A DNA stretch of 64,000 bases, taken from positions 124,001 to 188,000 of the forward strand of contig CANLTI010000001.1 of assembly GCA_947494095.1 (NCBI GenBank). Reading direction: 5' to 3'. A program made the position numbers and the translations under genes. This DNA comes from an uncultured Pseudomonadales bacterium. GTDB taxonomy: Bacteria; Pseudomonadota; Gammaproteobacteria; Pseudomonadales; Cellvibrionaceae. Shown here one piece after another: positions 17,201 through 29,692 of the stretch (within the stretch, counting starts at the first letter, position 1; each line of letters opens with the position of its first letter). The notes under the pieces were generated by a model. That model did no database searches, was not told the DNA's origin, and was given only the letters and a program-made list of their open reading frames with translations.

Positions 17201-18375
17201 GCATTGTTGAATCAGCAACCTTCGAGCGTTTACAAAACGCCATTGTTGGGAAAGTTGCTGCCGGTGGTAAAGGTGTTGTAAAAGGTAGCCCTGTTACCGT
17301 TGAGCAACTGGCCGAATTACCGCACAAAGAGTGGTTCAAAATCCGTATGGATGATGACGTGCTCAATGACCAAATTGACCTTGCTGAAGAGGGCTTAGTT
17401 GAGCGTCGTAAAGAGCTTGATGATCGCTTTGAAGATAAAAAAGGTAAGTTGGAAACCGGTGATGACTTAGCGCCTGGCGTGCTTAAAATTGTGAAGGTTT
17501 ACTTAGCCATTAAACGTCGTATCCAGCCGGGCGATAAAATGGCCGGCCGTCATGGTAACAAAGGTGTTATCTCGGTGATTATGCCGGTTGAAGATATGCC
17601 TTACGATGAGCATGGCGTACCGGTTGATGTTGTATTGAACCCGCTGGGCGTGCCATCGCGCATGAACGTTGGTCAGGTACTTGAAATGCACTTGGGCTTA
17701 GCGGCTAAGAGTCTTGGTGAGAAAATTGACACCATGATGGCCGAGCAGCGTGCTGTTGCCGAGATTCGTGCCTTCTTAGATGAAATCTATAACAAGTCTG
17801 GCATTGCGAAAGACAAAGAAGATTTAGATTCATTTAGTGATCAGCAGATCTTAGAAATGGCGCAAAACTTACGCGCTGGTGTGCCAATGGCGACCCCAGC
17901 TTTTGATGGCGCGAAAGAAAGCGAAATCAAAGAGTTATTGCGTTTAGCAGGTGTACCTGATTCTGGTCAGATGCAGTTGCATGATGGTCGTACTGGTGAT
18001 GCCTTCTTGCGTCATACGACTGTGGGCTATATGTATATGCTCAAACTGAACCACTTGGTTGATGACAAAATGCACGCCCGTTCTACCGGTTCGTACAGTT
18101 TAGTTACGCAGCAGCCGTTAGGTGGTAAAGCGCAGTTCGGTGGTCAGCGTTTTGGTGAGATGGAAGTGTGGGCACTAGAAGCATACGGTGCTGCATATAC
18201 GCTCCAAGAAATGTTGACTGTTAAGTCGGATGACGTTAACGGTCGAACCAAAATGTATAAAAACATTGTGGATGGTGATCATCGTATGGAGCCAGGCATG
18301 CCAGAATCTTTCAACGTATTGGTGAAAGAAATTCGCTCGCTAGGTATTAACATCGAATTGGAACACGATTCGTAG
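14290..18375 (+). CDS. rpoB: DNA-directed RNA polymerase subunit beta
   Basis: The beta subunit forms half of the polymerase active-site cleft and carries the rifampicin pocket. The 1361-residue protein is slightly longer than E. coli's 1342. It contains [20 protein letters not shown] and [20 protein letters not shown] (the rifampicin-cluster region, without an obvious resistance change). It also has [31 protein letters not shown] near residue 1080, and the C-terminal [20 protein letters not shown]. The ATG has GAGGAAAT upstream. It is preceded by an attenuator hairpin and followed by rpoC after 94 bp. Confidence 0.99.
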   Translation: MAYSYTEKKRIRKDFGKLPNVMDVPFLLAIQLDSYRKFTQIDTSPKKRLDMGLHAAFKSVFPIVSYSGSAALEYVSYTLGKPVFDVNECVLRGATYAVPLRVKVRLIIYDKESSAKTIKDIKEQEVYMGEIPLMTDNGTFVINGTERVIVSQLHRSPGVFFEHDKGKTHSSGKLLYSARVIPYRGSWLDFEFDPKDLVFVRIDRRRKLPATILLRSLGYSSQEMLDMFFDTSNFRIVGEGGLKLELVPSRLRGDMASFDICDTEGNVIVEEGRRITARHIKQLEKANVVELDVPADYMLGRALAKDIIDESTGEVVVECNTEITEEIMAQLVTLGVESVQTLYTNDLDCGSFLSDTLRSDPSRTELEALVEIYRMMRPGEPPTKESAEALFQNLFFSPERYDLSAVGRMKFNRRLNREEEAGEGTLSREDIVEVLKTLINIRNGQGVVDDIDHLGNRRIRSVGEMAENQFRVGLVRVERAVKERLSMAESEGLMPQDLVNAKPVAAAVKEFFGSSQLSQFMDQNNPLSEVTHKRRVSALGPGGLTRERAGFEVRDVHPTHYGRVCPIETPEGPNIGLINSLATYARTNSYGFLESPVRKVVDGKVTDDIEYLSAINESKFVIAQASATQDENGNLIDELVSSRHMNEFTLVAPSDVQYMDVSPRQVVSVAASLIPFLEHDDANRALMGSNMQRQAVPTLKAQKPLVGTGMERKVASDSGVCVVAKRGGVVDRVDAARIVIRAAQAEVEAGDAGVDIYNLTKYTRSNQNTCINQRPIVNIGDEVVRGDILADGPSVDMGELALGQNMRIAFMPWNGYNFEDSILVSERVVQEDRFTTIHIQELTCIARDTKLGSEEITADIPNVGESALAKLDESGVVYIGAEVGPGDILVGKVTPKGETQLTPEEKLLRAIFGEKASDVKDTSLRVPTSTKGTVIDVQVFTRDGLEKDQRSREIEKTQLNQVRKDLNEEYRIVESATFERLQNAIVGKVAAGGKGVVKGSPVTVEQLAELPHKEWFKIRMDDDVLNDQIDLAEEGLVERRKELDDRFEDKKGKLETGDDLAPGVLKIVKVYLAIKRRIQPGDKMAGRHGNKGVISVIMPVEDMPYDEHGVPVDVVLNPLGVPSRMNVGQVLEMHLGLAAKSLGEKIDTMMAEQRAVAEIRAFLDEIYNKSGIAKDKEDLDSFSDQQILEMAQNLRAGVPMATPAFDGAKESEIKELLRLAGVPDSGQMQLHDGRTGDAFLRHTTVGYMYMLKLNHLVDDKMHARSTGSYSLVTQQPLGGKAQFGGQRFGEMEVWALEAYGAAYTLQEMLTVKSDDVNGRTKMYKNIVDGDHRMEPGMPESFNVLVKEIRSLGINIELEHDS

Positions 18376-18469
18376 GCCATTGGGTTACCAATAAATCGAC
18401 CTATAAACGGTGGTGGGCGCAGCATAGCTGTGGCCCACTGTGCAATAAGCACGCACTGGAGGAAACACC

Positions 18470-21400
18470 TTGAAAGATTTGCTGAATATTTTGAAAAACC
18501 AAGGGCAGGCGGACGAGTTTGACGGCATCCGTATTGGTTTATCGTCACCTGAAATGATCCGCTCGTGGTCATTTGGTGAAGTTAAAAAGCCTGAAACCAT
18601 TAACTACCGAACCTTCAAGCCCGAGCGTGAAGGCTTGTTCTGTGCCAAAATTTTTGGTCCAGTTAAAGACTACGAATGTTTATGTGGCAAGTACAAGCGC
18701 ATGAAGCATCGCGGCATTATTTGTGAAAAATGTGGCGTAGAAGTTACTTTAGCGAAAGTTCGTCGTGACCGTATGGCGCATATCGAACTGGCCGCTCCTT
18801 GCGCACATATTTGGTTTTTAAAGTCATTGCCAAGCCGTATTGGTTTGTTGCTCGATATGACTTTGCGTAGCATCGAACGCGTTTTGTACTTTGAATCATA
18901 CGTTGTTGTTGATCCAGGTATGACTACGCTAGAGCGCGCGCAGTTATTAACTGATGAGCAATACTTCGAAGCCATGGAAGAGTTTGGCGACGAGTTTGAA
19001 GCCAAAATGGGTGCCGAAGCGATTCAGCGCCTAATGATGGATATTGACCTGGAATCTGAAGCGCAAATGTTGCGTGAAGAAATCCCTAATACCAACTCAG
19101 AAACCAAAATTAAAAAGCTTTCTAAGCGCTTGAAATTGGTCGAAGCCTTCCTTAACTCTGGCAACAAGCCGCAGTGGATGGTACTAGAAGCGTTGCCGGT
19201 TCTTCCGCCAGATCTTCGCCCGTTGGTACCGTTGGACGGTGGTCGTTTTGCGACTTCTGATCTTAACGATTTATACCGTCGTGTTATTAACCGTAACAAC
19301 CGTCTTAAGCGTCTTCTTGATTTAAACGCGCCAGATATCATCGTGCGCAACGAAAAGCGTATGCTGCAAGAATCGGTTGATGCGTTGCTCGATAACGGCC
19401 GTCGCGGTCGTGCTATTACCGGTTCTAACAAGCGTCCTTTAAAGTCACTCGCTGACATGATTAAAGGTAAGCAAGGCCGCTTCCGTCAAAACCTTTTAGG
19501 TAAGCGTGTTGATTATTCGGGTCGTTCGGTAATTGTTACCGGCCCAACATTGCGTTTGCATCAGTGTGGTCTTCCTAAGAAGATGGCGCTTGAGCTATTT
19601 AAGCCGTTTATTTTTAGCAAGCTAGAATTGCGTGGTTTAGCGACCACCATTAAAGCCGCGAAGAAAATGGTTGAGCGTGAAGAGCCTGTTGTTTGGGATA
19701 TCCTCGATGAAGTGATTCGTGAGCACCCGGTTTTACTTAACCGTGCGCCAACACTTCATAGGTTGGGTATTCAGGCTTTTGAACCTGTATTGATCGAAGG
19801 TAAAGCGATTCAGCTTCACCCGTTGGTTTGTGCCGCTTACAACGCCGATTTCGATGGCGATCAGATGGCGGTTCACGTACCGCTAACCATCGAAGCGCAG
19901 CTTGAAGCGCGCGCGTTAATGATGTCAACCAACAACATCTTATCGCCAGCATCAGGCGAGCCTATTATTGTACCCTCGCAAGATGTGGTATTGGGCTTGT
20001 ACTGGATGACGCGTGAACGCGTAAATGGTTTAGGCGAAGGTATGGCCTTCTCTGACTCTAAAGAAGTATCGCGTGCTTTTTACGCGGGTAAGGTGCACCT
20101 GCAAACGCGCATTAAATGTCGTATTAACGACATTATTATGAGCGAAGACGGCGAAACCGAAGAAACCATGAAGATTGTGGACACCACTGTTGGCCGTATT
20201 TTGTTGTGGGATATTGTGCCAGATGGCATTCCCTTTGAGCTCATTAACCGTAACATGGTTAAAAAGGCAATCTCGACGGTTATCAACTTCTGTTACCGCA
20301 TTGTGGGTTTGAAGGCGACGGTAATTTTTGCTGACCAACTTATGTACATGGGTTATGACTTCTCAACAAAGTCGGGCTCATCAATTGGTGTTAACGACTT
20401 CCAAATCCCTGATGCCAAGGCCGAGCTTGTGGCACGCGCTGAAGCTGAAGTTAAAGAAATCGAAACACAGTATGCCTCGGGTCTTGTAACACAAGGCGAG
20501 AAATACAACAAAGTGATCGATATTTGGTCGCGAGCGAACGATTTGGTCGCTAAGGCAATGATGGAAGGCATCTCTACTGAGGCTGTCATCAATAAAGATG
20601 GCGAGGAAGAGAGGCAGTCGTCATTTAACTCGGTGTTTATGTATGCCGATTCAGGTGCTCGTGGTAGCCCAGCGCAGATTCGTCAGCTTGCCGGTATGCG
20701 TGGTTTGATGGCGCGTCCAGATGGTTCTATCATCGAGACGCCCATTACCGCTAACTTTCGTGAAGGCTTGAACGTACTTCAGTACTTTATTTCGACGCAT
20801 GGTGCGCGTAAAGGTCTTGCCGATACCGCACTCAAAACTGCTAACTCGGGTTACTTGACGCGTCGTTTAGTGGATGTTGCGCAGGATGTTGTAATCACTC
20901 AAGTCGATTGTGGTACGGATCGCGGCTTGGTGATGAACCCTGTTATTGAAGGCGGCGACATTATTGAGTCGTTAGGCGATCGTATTTTGGGTCGTATTAT
21001 TGCGCAGGATGTTGTGCGTGGCGGTTCTGATGAAATCTTAGTTTCTGCAGGCACAATGATCGACGAGAAGTGGGTTGAGCGCGTTGAGCACTTAGCCATC
21101 GATGAGGTTATCGTGCGCTCTGCCATTACGTGTGAGACTCGCCATGGTATTTGTGCGCAGTGCTACGGGCGTGACCTTGCGCGTGGCCATCGTGCCAACG
21201 TGGGTGAAGCTATTGGTGTTATCGCGGCGCAATCTATTGGTGAGCCGGGTACTCAGCTTACTATGCGTACTTTCCATATTGGTGGTGCGGCTAGCCGAGC
21301 GTCTGCGGTTGATAACGTTCAAGTTAAGCAAGATGGTGTGGTTCGCTTACACAACATTAAAACCGTTATACGTCCCGATGGTTCGTTAGTGGCGGTATCT

Positions 21401-22696
21401 CGCTCTGGTGAAATTGCTATTGCTGATAGCAGTGGTCGTGAGCGCGAGCGCTATAAGATTCCATACGGCGCGGTGATTTCGACTAAAGATGGTGACGAAG
21501 TTAATGGCGGCTCAATTGTTGCCAAATGGGATCCACATACTCATCCCATTATTACTGAGATGACCGGTAAGGTTATTTTAAGTGGCATGACCGATGGCTT
21601 GTCTGTGCGTCGTCAACAAGATGCGATTACCGGACTTTCGTCGATCGAAATTCTCGACCCAGCTGAGCGTCCTTCAGCGGGTAAAGACCTCAAGCCTGCA
21701 GTGACGCTTGTGGATGCCGAAGGTAACGAGCTTTACTTGCCTAACACAAACCAACCTGCGCACTACATGCTTCCATCTAAAGCTATTTTAAGCTTGGCTG
21801 ATGGCGATATTGTGGATGTAGGTGCTGTTATTGCTCGTATTCCTCAAGAAAGCTCAAAAACCCGTGATATCACAGGTGGTCTACCACGCGTTGCCGACTT
21901 ATTCGAAGCGCGTAAGCCAAAAGAGCCTTCAATCCTCGCCGAAATCTCAGGGACTGTGACTTTTGGTAAAGAGACCAAAGGTAAGCGTCGCTTAGTGATC
22001 ACGCCGCAAAACGGTGAAACGCTCGAAGATGGTTCAACCCATTATGAAGTGTTGATTCCTAAGCATCGTCAATTGACTGTGTTTGAGGGTGAGACGGTAA
22101 CGAAGGGTGAGGTTGTGTCTGACGGCCCCTCTAACCCACATGATATCTTGCGCTTGAAGGGTGTTGCGGCATTAGCTGACTACATCACCAACGAGATTCA
22201 AGACGTTTACCGTTTACAAGGCGTGAAGATTAACGATAAACATATTGAAGTTATCGTTCGTCAAATGTTACGCAAAGTTGAAATTACCGAAATGGGTGAT
22301 TCTGACTTTGTTAAAGGTGAGCAAGCTGAGTTTGTTCGTGTACTCGAGCAAAACGAAAAGTTGCGTACAGAAGACAAGCAGCCAGCACGTTATGTGCGTG
22401 AGTTGTTAGGTATTACCAAGGCATCACTTGCGACTGAGTCGTTTATCTCTGCAGCATCGTTCCAGGAGACCACACGTGTTCTTACTGAAGCGGCTGTAAC
22501 GGGCAAGGTAGATACCTTGCGCGGCTTGAAGGAGAACGTGGTGGTAGGGCGCTTGATTCCTGCTGGTACTGGTTTAACGTACCATGCTGAGCGTAAGCGT
22601 AAGCGTGAGAAAAAAGTTGAAGAGGTTGTGACCGAAAGTGTAAGTGCTGCTGAAGTTGAAGCGGCCTTAACTGAGGCACTTCGCTCAAGCGACTAA
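18470..22696 (+). CDS. rpoC: DNA-directed RNA polymerase subunit beta'
   Basis: Beta' carries the catalytic Mg2+ site and the clamp. The 1408-residue protein (E. coli 1407) shows the N-terminal zinc site ([20 protein letters not shown]), the catalytic [14 protein letters not shown] with its three aspartates, and the bridge and trigger helices ([39 protein letters not shown]). It also has the second zinc site ([15 protein letters not shown]). It starts with TTG at 18470; GGAGG lies seven bases upstream and no in-frame ATG fits better. A near-perfect hairpin follows the stop. Confidence 0.99.
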   Translation: MKDLLNILKNQGQADEFDGIRIGLSSPEMIRSWSFGEVKKPETINYRTFKPEREGLFCAKIFGPVKDYECLCGKYKRMKHRGIICEKCGVEVTLAKVRRDRMAHIELAAPCAHIWFLKSLPSRIGLLLDMTLRSIERVLYFESYVVVDPGMTTLERAQLLTDEQYFEAMEEFGDEFEAKMGAEAIQRLMMDIDLESEAQMLREEIPNTNSETKIKKLSKRLKLVEAFLNSGNKPQWMVLEALPVLPPDLRPLVPLDGGRFATSDLNDLYRRVINRNNRLKRLLDLNAPDIIVRNEKRMLQESVDALLDNGRRGRAITGSNKRPLKSLADMIKGKQGRFRQNLLGKRVDYSGRSVIVTGPTLRLHQCGLPKKMALELFKPFIFSKLELRGLATTIKAAKKMVEREEPVVWDILDEVIREHPVLLNRAPTLHRLGIQAFEPVLIEGKAIQLHPLVCAAYNADFDGDQMAVHVPLTIEAQLEARALMMSTNNILSPASGEPIIVPSQDVVLGLYWMTRERVNGLGEGMAFSDSKEVSRAFYAGKVHLQTRIKCRINDIIMSEDGETEETMKIVDTTVGRILLWDIVPDGIPFELINRNMVKKAISTVINFCYRIVGLKATVIFADQLMYMGYDFSTKSGSSIGVNDFQIPDAKAELVARAEAEVKEIETQYASGLVTQGEKYNKVIDIWSRANDLVAKAMMEGISTEAVINKDGEEERQSSFNSVFMYADSGARGSPAQIRQLAGMRGLMARPDGSIIETPITANFREGLNVLQYFISTHGARKGLADTALKTANSGYLTRRLVDVAQDVVITQVDCGTDRGLVMNPVIEGGDIIESLGDRILGRIIAQDVVRGGSDEILVSAGTMIDEKWVERVEHLAIDEVIVRSAITCETRHGICAQCYGRDLARGHRANVGEAIGVIAAQSIGEPGTQLTMRTFHIGGAASRASAVDNVQVKQDGVVRLHNIKTVIRPDGSLVAVSRSGEIAIADSSGRERERYKIPYGAVISTKDGDEVNGGSIVAKWDPHTHPIITEMTGKVILSGMTDGLSVRRQQDAITGLSSIEILDPAERPSAGKDLKPAVTLVDAEGNELYLPNTNQPAHYMLPSKAILSLADGDIVDVGAVIARIPQESSKTRDITGGLPRVADLFEARKPKEPSILAEISGTVTFGKETKGKRRLVITPQNGETLEDGSTHYEVLIPKHRQLTVFEGETVTKGEVVSDGPSNPHDILRLKGVAALADYITNEIQDVYRLQGVKINDKHIEVIVRQMLRKVEITEMGDSDFVKGEQAEFVRVLEQNEKLRTEDKQPARYVRELLGITKASLATESFISAASFQETTRVLTEAAVTGKVDTLRGLKENVVVGRLIPAGTGLTYHAERKRKREKKVEEVVTESVSAAEVEAALTEALRSSD

Positions 22697-22725
22697 TTTT
22701 CAATCAATCTTCGCTTGACCTTGTT

Positions 22726-22752
22726 GGGTGGCGCATTTAGAATGCGCCACCC
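22726..22752 (+). terminator. Hairpin after rpoC
   Basis: GGGTGGCGCATT and AATGCGCCACCC form a perfect 12-bp stem with a TAG loop. A T run does not follow directly (GCATTTTGCG), so it may act as an mRNA end-protection or processing hairpin rather than a full terminator. A second hairpin, CGGGTA/TACCCG at 22765-22781, is followed by TTTCTTT. Confidence 0.5.
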
Positions 22753-22837
22753 GCATTTTGCGGTCGGGTAATTCGTACCCGTTTCTTTGTTTAACTGCCG
22801 GTGTGTTTTACGGCAATATTATTTTGGAGTTTTTTCC

Positions 22838-23209
22838 ATGGCAACGATCAACCAGTTGGTTCGTAAGCCGAGAAAACGTAAAGTACAGAAGAGTGATGTT
22901 CCTGCATTGCAAAACTGTCCTCAGCGTCGTGGTGTTTGTACCCGCGTTTACACCACAACCCCTAAGAAGCCAAACTCTGCCTTGCGTAAAGTTTGTCGTG
23001 TTCGCTTAACTAGCGGCTTCGAAGTGACTTCTTACATTGGTGGTGAAGGGCATAACTTGCAAGAGCATAGTGTAGTATTGATTCGTGGCGGTCGTGTAAA
23101 AGATTTGCCAGGTGTTCGTTACCACACTGTTCGCGGTTCATTGGACACCTCGGGTGTTGCTGACCGTAAGCAAGGTCGCTCTAAGTACGGTACTAAACGT
23201 CCTAAGTAG
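22838..23209 (+). CDS. rpsL: 30S ribosomal protein S12
   Basis: S12 sits at the decoding centre and affects fidelity and streptomycin response. The 123-residue protein starts [15 protein letters not shown] at the ATG at 22838; a longer frame from 22787 lacks family similarity. The streptomycin-region loop reads [12 protein letters not shown], with the susceptible-type lysine, and [15 protein letters not shown] is present. It opens the str operon, with TTTGGAG upstream. Confidence 0.99.
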   Translation: MATINQLVRKPRKRKVQKSDVPALQNCPQRRGVCTRVYTTTPKKPNSALRKVCRVRLTSGFEVTSYIGGEGHNLQEHSVVLIRGGRVKDLPGVRYHTVRGSLDTSGVADRKQGRSKYGTKRPK

Positions 23210-23297
23210 GTCGTTTTACGTTTTAAGTCTTAAGATCCAGTAAGGCTGAGTGGTATAACCATCTCAGGCAAACCTGAATTAAAGTGAGTTTAGTTTT

Positions 23298-23768
23298 ATG
23301 CCAAGAAGACGCGTCGTCGCAAAACGTGAAGTTCTTCCGGATCCAAAGTTTGGTGATCAAACTTTGGCTAAGTTTATGAACCACGTCATGGTCAGCGACA
23401 AGAAGTCAGTCGCTGAGCGCATCGTTTATGGTGCGTTGGATATTGTTGCTGAAAAAAGCGGCAAAGATCCTTTAGAGGTTTTCCAAGAAGCTCTAGAAAA
23501 TGTAGCGCCTATGGTCGAGGTTAAGTCTCGCCGTGTAGGTGGTGCGACTTATCAAGTTCCTGTTGAGGTTCGTCCTTCACGTCGTGTAGCTTTGGCTATG
23601 CGCTGGTTGGTAGATTACTCTCGTGGTCGCGGTGAAAAGTCTATGGCTTTTCGTTTAGCGGGCGAGATGATTGACGCCTCACAAAGCAAGGGTGCTGCGG
23701 TTAAGAAACGTGAAGACGTTCACCGTATGGCCGAAGCGAACAAGGCGTTCTCGCACTTCCGCTTCTAA
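23298..23768 (+). CDS. rpsG: 30S ribosomal protein S7
   Basis: S7 nucleates assembly of the 30S head and contacts E-site tRNA; in enteric bacteria it represses the str operon. The 156-residue protein ([20 protein letters not shown]) matches the short form of S7. [16 protein letters not shown] and the C-terminal [12 protein letters not shown] are diagnostic. It follows rpsL by 88 bp and is followed by a perfect 13-bp hairpin, so fusA may be partly uncoupled. Confidence 0.99.
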   Translation: MPRRRVVAKREVLPDPKFGDQTLAKFMNHVMVSDKKSVAERIVYGALDIVAEKSGKDPLEVFQEALENVAPMVEVKSRRVGGATYQVPVEVRPSRRVALAMRWLVDYSRGRGEKSMAFRLAGEMIDASQSKGAAVKKREDVHRMAEANKAFSHFRF

Positions 23769-23783
23769 GTTATTGCTTTTGTG

Positions 23784-23814
23784 GCGAAAAGGCAGCGTTT
23801 GGCTGCCTTTTCGC
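23784..23814 (+). terminator. Terminator-like hairpin between rpsG and fusA
   Basis: GCGAAAAGGCAGC and GCTGCCTTTTCGC form a perfect 13-bp stem with a GTTTG loop. The T run lies inside the 3' arm. It is 15 bp after rpsG and about 200 bp before fusA, suggesting partial termination and perhaps a separate fusA promoter in the AT-rich remainder, where no strong promoter is obvious. Confidence 0.65.
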
Positions 23815-24012
23815 TGTTTGCATAAGGTTGATTTTTGGCTAAGTGCAATATTTTATTCAAAAGTAGATTGTATTTTGGGTCGCAAGGCTCAATTATCACA
23901 GCATGTTTATTAGTGCTTAAAGTGTATTTTTGAACAGTGGCTTGCCCTTTTTAGGGTGAGTTGTTTTTCAAAAATACTCTTTTCTTGTTTTTAGTTATAT
24001 GGAGAGACCATA

Positions 24013-26115
24013 GTGGCACGTAAGACTCCGATTTCGCGCTACCGTAATATCGGTATCTGTGCGCATGTTGATGCGGGTAAAACCACAACAACCGAGCGAG
24101 TGCTTTTTTATACCGGTGTTTCTCACAAAATTGGTGAGGTGCATGACGGTGCCGCCACCATGGACTGGATGGAGCAAGAGCAAGAGCGCGGAATCACAAT
24201 TACTTCTGCGGCTACAACCTGTTTTTGGCCGGGTATGGCAAAGCAGTTTGATGAGCATCGTATCAATATCATCGATACGCCAGGGCATGTTGACTTTACG
24301 ATTGAAGTTGAGCGCTCATTGCGTGTACTCGACGGCGCAGTTGTTGTATTGTGCGGCTCTTCGGGTGTTCAGCCACAAACCGAAACCGTATGGCGTCAAG
24401 CCAATAAGTACGAAGTGCCACGTATGGTCTTCGTCAATAAAATGGATCGTGCCGGCGCTGATTTTATGCGGGTGGTCGAGCAGCTTGAAGCGCGTTTAGG
24501 CGCCAATGCGATACCTTTGCAGTTGACGATCGGTGCAGAAGAAGATTTTAAAGGCGTTGTTGATTTAGTAAAAAATAAGGCCATTTTTTGGAGTGAAGCG
24601 GATCAGGGTGTGAGCTTTGAGTACGCCGAGATTCCTGCCGATATGGCCGAAGAGTGTGCGCAACTGCGCGAGCGCCTTGTAGAGGCCGCTGCAGAGTCAT
24701 CAGACGAGATGATGGAAAAGTACTTGGAGGGCGTTGAGCTTACCGAGGAAGAGATTAAAGCGGGTATTCGCAAGCGTACGCTCGCCAATGAAATAGTCCC
24801 TGTTTTAGGTGGATCTGCCTTTAAAAATAAAGGCGTTCAGGCGGTATTGGACGCGGTTATTGAGTATTTACCCGCGCCTAACCAGGTGAAAGCTATCGAG
24901 GGTATTCTCGATGATAAAGAGAGCACGCCGGCGACAAGAGAAGCAGATGATTCAGCGCCTTTTGCTGCGCTAGCGTTTAAGATTGCCACTGATCCTTTTG
25001 TGGGAACCTTAACCTTTTTTAGGGTTTACTCCGGTACCTTAAAACAAGGTGATATGGTCTTTAACCCGATCAAAGGCAAAAAAGAGCGCGTTGGCAGAAT
25101 GGTGCAAATGCACGCCAACCAGCGAGAAGAGATCAAAGAAGTATTGGCGGGCGACATTGCCGCGGGTATTGGCTTTAAAGATGTAACAACTGGTGATACG
25201 CTTTGTGCGCAAAGCGATATTATCACCTTGGAAAAAATGGATTTCCCCGAGCCCGTTATTTCTGTGGCTGTAGAGCCGCGTACGCAGGCTGACCAAGAGA
25301 AAATGGGCGTTGCGCTGGGTAAGCTTGCGCAAGAGGATCCCTCGTTTCAGGTCAAAACTGACGAAGAGACAGGGCAGACCATTATTTCGGGTATGGGTGA
25401 ACTGCATTTAGATATTCTCGTTGACCGAATGAGTCGCGAGTTTGGTGTTGATGCCAATATTGGTAAGCCGCAAGTAGCTTATCGTGAAGCTATTCGCAAT
25501 ACCTGTGACATTGAAGGTAAATTTGTGCGTCAGTCTGGCGGTCGCGGCCAGTACGGACATGTTTGGATTAAGTTTGAGCCGGCAGAAGATGAAACATCTG
25601 AAGGGCTTGAGTTTGTGAATGAAATTGTTGGCGGTGCAGTGCCTAAAGATTTCATTCCTGCGGTCCAAAAGGGCATAGAAGAGCAAATGAAAAACGGCGT
25701 AGTCGGCGGTTATCCTTTGCTCGGATTAAAGGCGACAATTTACGACGGTTCGTATCACGATGTTGACTCTTCCGAAATGGCCTTTAAGATTGCTGCCTCA
25801 ATGGCAACTAAAAAGCTGGTAGAGTTTGGTGGTGCTGTCCTGTTGGAGCCCACAATGAAGGTTGAGGTCGTCACTCCCGAGGAAAATATGGGAGATGTAG
25901 TTGGCGACTTGAATCGACGTCGTGGGTTGATCTTGGGTATGGATGATGGTGTTGCCGGTAAGGTTGTCACGGCTGAAGTACCTTTGGCAGAAATGTTTGG
26001 CTATGCAACAGCTGTGCGTTCTGCGACGCAGGGTCGTGCAACATATGCTATGGAATTCTGTAAATATTCAGAGGTTCCAAATAATGTGGCACAACAAATC
26101 ATCGCTAAAATCTGA
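24013..26115 (+). CDS. fusA: Elongation factor G
   Basis: EF-G is the GTPase that drives translocation and, with RRF, ribosome recycling. The 700-residue protein has the five-domain plan. The G1 loop is [13 protein letters not shown] near residue 18, with [10 protein letters not shown] and [11 protein letters not shown] following. The domain III-V marks are [14 protein letters not shown] and [15 protein letters not shown]. It starts with GTG at 24013 after GGAGAGACC. It lies in the str operon between rpsG and tuf. Confidence 0.99.
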   Translation: MARKTPISRYRNIGICAHVDAGKTTTTERVLFYTGVSHKIGEVHDGAATMDWMEQEQERGITITSAATTCFWPGMAKQFDEHRINIIDTPGHVDFTIEVERSLRVLDGAVVVLCGSSGVQPQTETVWRQANKYEVPRMVFVNKMDRAGADFMRVVEQLEARLGANAIPLQLTIGAEEDFKGVVDLVKNKAIFWSEADQGVSFEYAEIPADMAEECAQLRERLVEAAAESSDEMMEKYLEGVELTEEEIKAGIRKRTLANEIVPVLGGSAFKNKGVQAVLDAVIEYLPAPNQVKAIEGILDDKESTPATREADDSAPFAALAFKIATDPFVGTLTFFRVYSGTLKQGDMVFNPIKGKKERVGRMVQMHANQREEIKEVLAGDIAAGIGFKDVTTGDTLCAQSDIITLEKMDFPEPVISVAVEPRTQADQEKMGVALGKLAQEDPSFQVKTDEETGQTIISGMGELHLDILVDRMSREFGVDANIGKPQVAYREAIRNTCDIEGKFVRQSGGRGQYGHVWIKFEPAEDETSEGLEFVNEIVGGAVPKDFIPAVQKGIEEQMKNGVVGGYPLLGLKATIYDGSYHDVDSSEMAFKIAASMATKKLVEFGGAVLLEPTMKVEVVTPEENMGDVVGDLNRRRGLILGMDDGVAGKVVTAEVPLAEMFGYATAVRSATQGRATYAMEFCKYSEVPNNVAQQIIAKI

Positions 26116-26222
26116 CTGTAATAATGTATTTTTAAGCAAAACTTGTATTTGTAAGATGGTACCGGCGAGTAATTGGTTTTTATCTGACTTCACTGAAGTA
26201 ATTTCTTAAGAGGACTTTTAAA

Positions 26223-27446
26223 GTGGCAAAAGAAAAATTTGAACGTAATAAACCCCATGTAAACGTTGGTACTATCGGCCACGTGGATCATGGTAAAACA
26301 ACTCTAACTGCAGCGTTAACACGCGTATGTGCCGAAGTTTTTGGCGGTACTGCTGTTGCATTTGATGGTATTGATAATGCTCCTGAAGAAAAAGCACGTG
26401 GTATAACCATCGCTACTTCTCACGTTGAGTATGATTCACCTACTCGTCACTATGCACACGTAGATTGCCCAGGCCATGCTGATTATGTTAAAAACATGAT
26501 CACCGGTGCTGCTCAAATGGACGGCGCTATCTTGGTTTGTGGTACTACTGATGGCCCTATGCCACAAACTCGCGAGCACATCTTGTTGTCTCGTCAGGTT
26601 GGCGTACCTTACATTGTAGTATTCTTAAACAAAGCTGATCTTCTTGCTGAAGATTGTGGCGGCGTTGATTCAGAAGAATATGCTGAAATGCTTGAGTTAG
26701 TTGAAATGGAGATCCGCGATCTTCTTTCTGCTTACGAATTCCCTGGCGACGACACTCCAATCATTGCAGGTTCTGCATTGATGGCGTTGAATGGCGAAGA
26801 TGAGCATGAGCTTGGTACAACTGCTGTTAAGAAGTTGATCGAAGCTTTAGATAGCTATATTCCTGAGCCTGAGCGTGATATCGATAAGCCTTTCATTATG
26901 CCTATCGAAGATGTGTTCTCAATCTCTGGTCGTGGTACTGTAACTACCGGTCGTGTTGAGCGCGGTATCGTTAAAGTGGGTGAGGAAATCGAAATCATCG
27001 GCATCCGTGATACCACCAAAACCACTTGTACTGGTGTTGAAATGTTCCGCAAGCTTCTCGACGAAGGTCGTGCTGGCGAGAACGTTGGTGTTCTTTTGCG
27101 TGGTACTAAGCGTGAAGATGTTGAGCGTGGCCAAGTTTTAGCTAAGCCTGGTTCAATCAATCCTCATACTAAGTTCGAAGCAGAAGTTTACGTGTTGTCT
27201 AAAGATGAAGGTGGTCGTCATACGCCTTTCTTTAAAGGCTACCGTCCACAGTTCTACTTCCGTACCACTGACATCACAGGCGCTTGTGAGCTTCCTGAAG
27301 GTGTTGAGATGGTAATGCCTGGCGATAACATCAAAATGAGCGTTACTTTGATCAACCCTGTTGCGATGGATGAAGGTTTACGCTTCGCTATTCGTGAAGG
27401 CGGCCGTACTGTTGGTGCGGGTGTTGTTGCTAAAATCGTTGAGTAA
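26223..27446 (+). CDS. tuf: Elongation factor Tu
   Basis: EF-Tu carries aminoacyl-tRNA to the ribosome as a GTP complex. The 407-residue protein is longer than the usual 394-397. P-loop GHVDHGKTT starts near residue 19; [12 protein letters not shown] and the NKAD G4 motif (136-139) follow. About ten extra residues ([10 protein letters not shown], about 141-150) follow NKAD, and [16 protein letters not shown] resembles the pseudomonad loop. The canonical VAATDGP reads VCGTTDGP. The start is GTG. A strong terminator follows. It is the only tuf in the window, since none lies in the tRNA cluster. Confidence 0.98.
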   Translation: MAKEKFERNKPHVNVGTIGHVDHGKTTLTAALTRVCAEVFGGTAVAFDGIDNAPEEKARGITIATSHVEYDSPTRHYAHVDCPGHADYVKNMITGAAQMDGAILVCGTTDGPMPQTREHILLSRQVGVPYIVVFLNKADLLAEDCGGVDSEEYAEMLELVEMEIRDLLSAYEFPGDDTPIIAGSALMALNGEDEHELGTTAVKKLIEALDSYIPEPERDIDKPFIMPIEDVFSISGRGTVTTGRVERGIVKVGEEIEIIGIRDTTKTTCTGVEMFRKLLDEGRAGENVGVLLRGTKREDVERGQVLAKPGSINPHTKFEAEVYVLSKDEGGRHTPFFKGYRPQFYFRTTDITGACELPEGVEMVMPGDNIKMSVTLINPVAMDEGLRFAIREGGRTVGAGVVAKIVE

Positions 27447-27498
27447 TAGTACTTTTCGATAGCTTTGTTGCTGGTTTTTAAAGCCGGCACAAGGTGAC

Positions 27499-27527
27499 AA
27501 AAAAAGGAGGCTTTGCCTCCTTTTTTT
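27499..27527 (+). terminator. Rho-independent terminator after tuf
   Basis: AAAAAGGAGGC and GCCTCCTTTTT form a perfect stem around TTT with an extended T run. It separates the str and S10 operons. Confidence 0.9.
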
Positions 27528-27587
27528 GTGTTTGGTCACAATGTAGTGGGGTCGATTAAAAAACATGCAGTTTTTTTGCTGTTGCTG

Positions 27588-27616
27588 TTGACACTTTGGC
27601 GTGCTCCCCATAAAAT
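27588..27616 (+). promoter_or_regulatory. sigma70 promoter of the S10 operon
   Basis: A consensus TTGACA (27588-27593) is followed after 17 bp by TAAAAT (27611-27616) and a GC-rich discriminator GCCGCCTCC. The predicted leader to rpsJ is only about 65-70 bases, shorter than the roughly 170-base L4-responsive leader of E. coli. Confidence 0.85.
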
Positions 27617-27636
27617 GCCGCCTCCATTTTGAGTAG

Positions 27637-28002
<366 letters not shown>

Positions 28003-28109
28003 TTGAAGCTCCAAACCAGCCCCTTAACGGTAAGTCCATTTGGGGTGTGTAACGCTCTGAGATGGGCGGCCATAGCGGGTAAGAGCCCCGTACACTTGAG
28101 GTTAAAACA

Positions 28110-28754
28110 ATGACGATTGGTATTGTCGGCCGCAAAAGCGGTATGACACGTATATTTACAGAAGATGGTTCCTCCATTCCTGTCACTGTGGTTGAGGTAG
28201 ATCCCAACCGCATCACCCAGGTTAAGAATGCAGAAACCGACGGCTACAATGCAATACAAGTAGCTGTAGGGTCTCGTCGAGCCTCCCGTGTAAGCAAGCC
28301 ACAAAAAGGCCACTACGAAAAGGCGCAATCAGAAGCCGGTTCTATCTTGATAGAGCTGCGTAATGACGCGCAAGAAGCTTTCGAAGTGGGTGGTACGATT
28401 ACAGTAGAAGCTTTTGAAGCTGGTCAAATAGTTGACGTAACAGGTCAATCAAAAGGTAAAGGTTTTGCCGGTGGTGTTAAGCGTTGGAATTTTGCAATGC
28501 AAGATGCAACCCACGGTAACTCTTTGTCTCACCGTGCGCCAGGTTCTATTGGTCAGTGTCAAACTCCAGGTCGAGTGTTTAAAGGCAAAAAAATGGCCGG
28601 TCACATGGGTGCTGCCCGTGTAACTACACAAAATTTGGAAGTTGTTAAGGTCGATGTTGAGCGCAACTTGCTTCTTATCAAAGGTGCAGTTCCTGGTGCT
28701 CCAGGTGGCAGCGTGATTGTTCGTCCTGCCGTTAAATTGCGTAATAACGGTTAA
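28110..28754 (+). CDS. rplC: 50S ribosomal protein L3
   Basis: L3 nucleates 50S assembly and reaches the peptidyl transferase centre through its long loop. The 214-residue protein has the family start ([19 protein letters not shown]) and the loop segment [39 protein letters not shown] follows it. The glutamine in the GSIGQ segment is the site that PrmB methylates in relatives. It follows rpsJ by 107 bp. Confidence 0.99.
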   Translation: MTIGIVGRKSGMTRIFTEDGSSIPVTVVEVDPNRITQVKNAETDGYNAIQVAVGSRRASRVSKPQKGHYEKAQSEAGSILIELRNDAQEAFEVGGTITVEAFEAGQIVDVTGQSKGKGFAGGVKRWNFAMQDATHGNSLSHRAPGSIGQCQTPGRVFKGKKMAGHMGAARVTTQNLEVVKVDVERNLLLIKGAVPGAPGGSVIVRPAVKLRNNG

Positions 28755-28772
28755 TTTCCTAGGGGGTCGACC

Positions 28773-29387
28773 ATGGAATTAAATATTGCTACACCAACTG
28801 GCACTAACGGAACTGTTGCAGTTTCTGACGTGGCTTTTGGTAAAGAGTTTAACCAAGACCTTGTCCACCAAGCCGTTGTTTCGTACATGGCTGGTGCACG
28901 TCAGGGCACTAAAGCACAAAAAACACGTTCAGAAGTTTCTGGCGGCGGCAAAAAGCCTTTCCGTCAAAAAGGTACTGGTCGTGCACGTGCAGGTACTATC
29001 CGTAGCCCAATCTGGCGCTCGGGTGGTGTTAACTTTGCTGCTAAACCTCGTAGTTTTGAGCAAAAGTTGAACAAAAAAATGTACCGCGCTGCGTTACGTT
29101 GTATTTTATCTGAGCTTCACCGTCAAGAGCGTTTAGTTGTTGTTGAAAGCTTTGATGTTGATGCGCCAAAAACGAAAGCATTGGTTGCTAAGTTGAACGA
29201 GTTTAGCTTAAGCAATGCATTAATTGTTAGCCAAGAAGTCAGCGAAAATCTGTACTTGGCGGCCCGTAATTTACACAAAATTGAAGTACTTGATGCGCAG
29301 GCGGTTGATCCGGTTAGCTTAATTCGTGCTGATAAAGTTGTTGTAACTGTTGCGGCACTTAAACAACTTGAGGAGGCTTTGGTATGA
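28773..29387 (+). CDS. rplD: 50S ribosomal protein L4
   Basis: L4 lines the exit tunnel and is the autogenous repressor of the S10 operon in enteric bacteria. The 204-residue protein shows the tunnel-loop region ([40 protein letters not shown]) and the C-terminal globular domain. The start has GGGGGTC upstream. Its end overlaps the rplW start by four bases. Confidence 0.99.
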   Translation: MELNIATPTGTNGTVAVSDVAFGKEFNQDLVHQAVVSYMAGARQGTKAQKTRSEVSGGGKKPFRQKGTGRARAGTIRSPIWRSGGVNFAAKPRSFEQKLNKKMYRAALRCILSELHRQERLVVVESFDVDAPKTKALVAKLNEFSLSNALIVSQEVSENLYLAARNLHKIEVLDAQAVDPVSLIRADKVVVTVAALKQLEEALV

Positions 29388-29689
29388 ATCAAGAACGTTT
29401 ATACAAGGTATTGTTAGGTCCCGTTGTTTCAGAAAAAGCGGCACTCTTAACTGAATCTTCTAATCAAGTTGTTTTTAAGGTTGCGCTTGATGCAGCTAAA
29501 CCTGAAATTAAAGCCGCTGTTGAGCAGTTGTTTGAAGTGAAGGTTGTTAATGTTTGCACAGCGGTACAAAAGGGTAAAACCAAGCGTACTAAGCACGGCA
29601 TTGGCAAGCGCAGTGACTGGAAAAAAGCTTACGTTCGCTTAGCGGAAGGTCAAGATTTAGATCTTCTATCAGCGGAAGCAGGAGCATAA
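29384..29689 (+). CDS. rplW: 50S ribosomal protein L23
   Basis: L23 sits at the tunnel exit and docks trigger factor and SRP. The 101-residue protein shows [38 protein letters not shown] and [20 protein letters not shown]. It overlaps rplD (ATGA) and is followed after three bases by rplB, so coupling is likely. Confidence 0.98.
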   Translation: MNQERLYKVLLGPVVSEKAALLTESSNQVVFKVALDAAKPEIKAAVEQLFEVKVVNVCTAVQKGKTKRTKHGIGKRSDWKKAYVRLAEGQDLDLLSAEAGA

Positions 29690-29692
29690 GAA

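Noticed and set aside
23815..24012. Promoter for fusA in the AT-rich gap
   Set aside because: TTGATT at 23828 and nearby AT boxes have poor spacing or poor -10 matches; a promoter is plausible but not supportable.
28003..28328. Minus-strand frames over the rpsJ-rplC gap and rplC
   Set aside because: They are shadows of rplC with no ribosome site; the 107-bp gap itself shows only weak hairpins.
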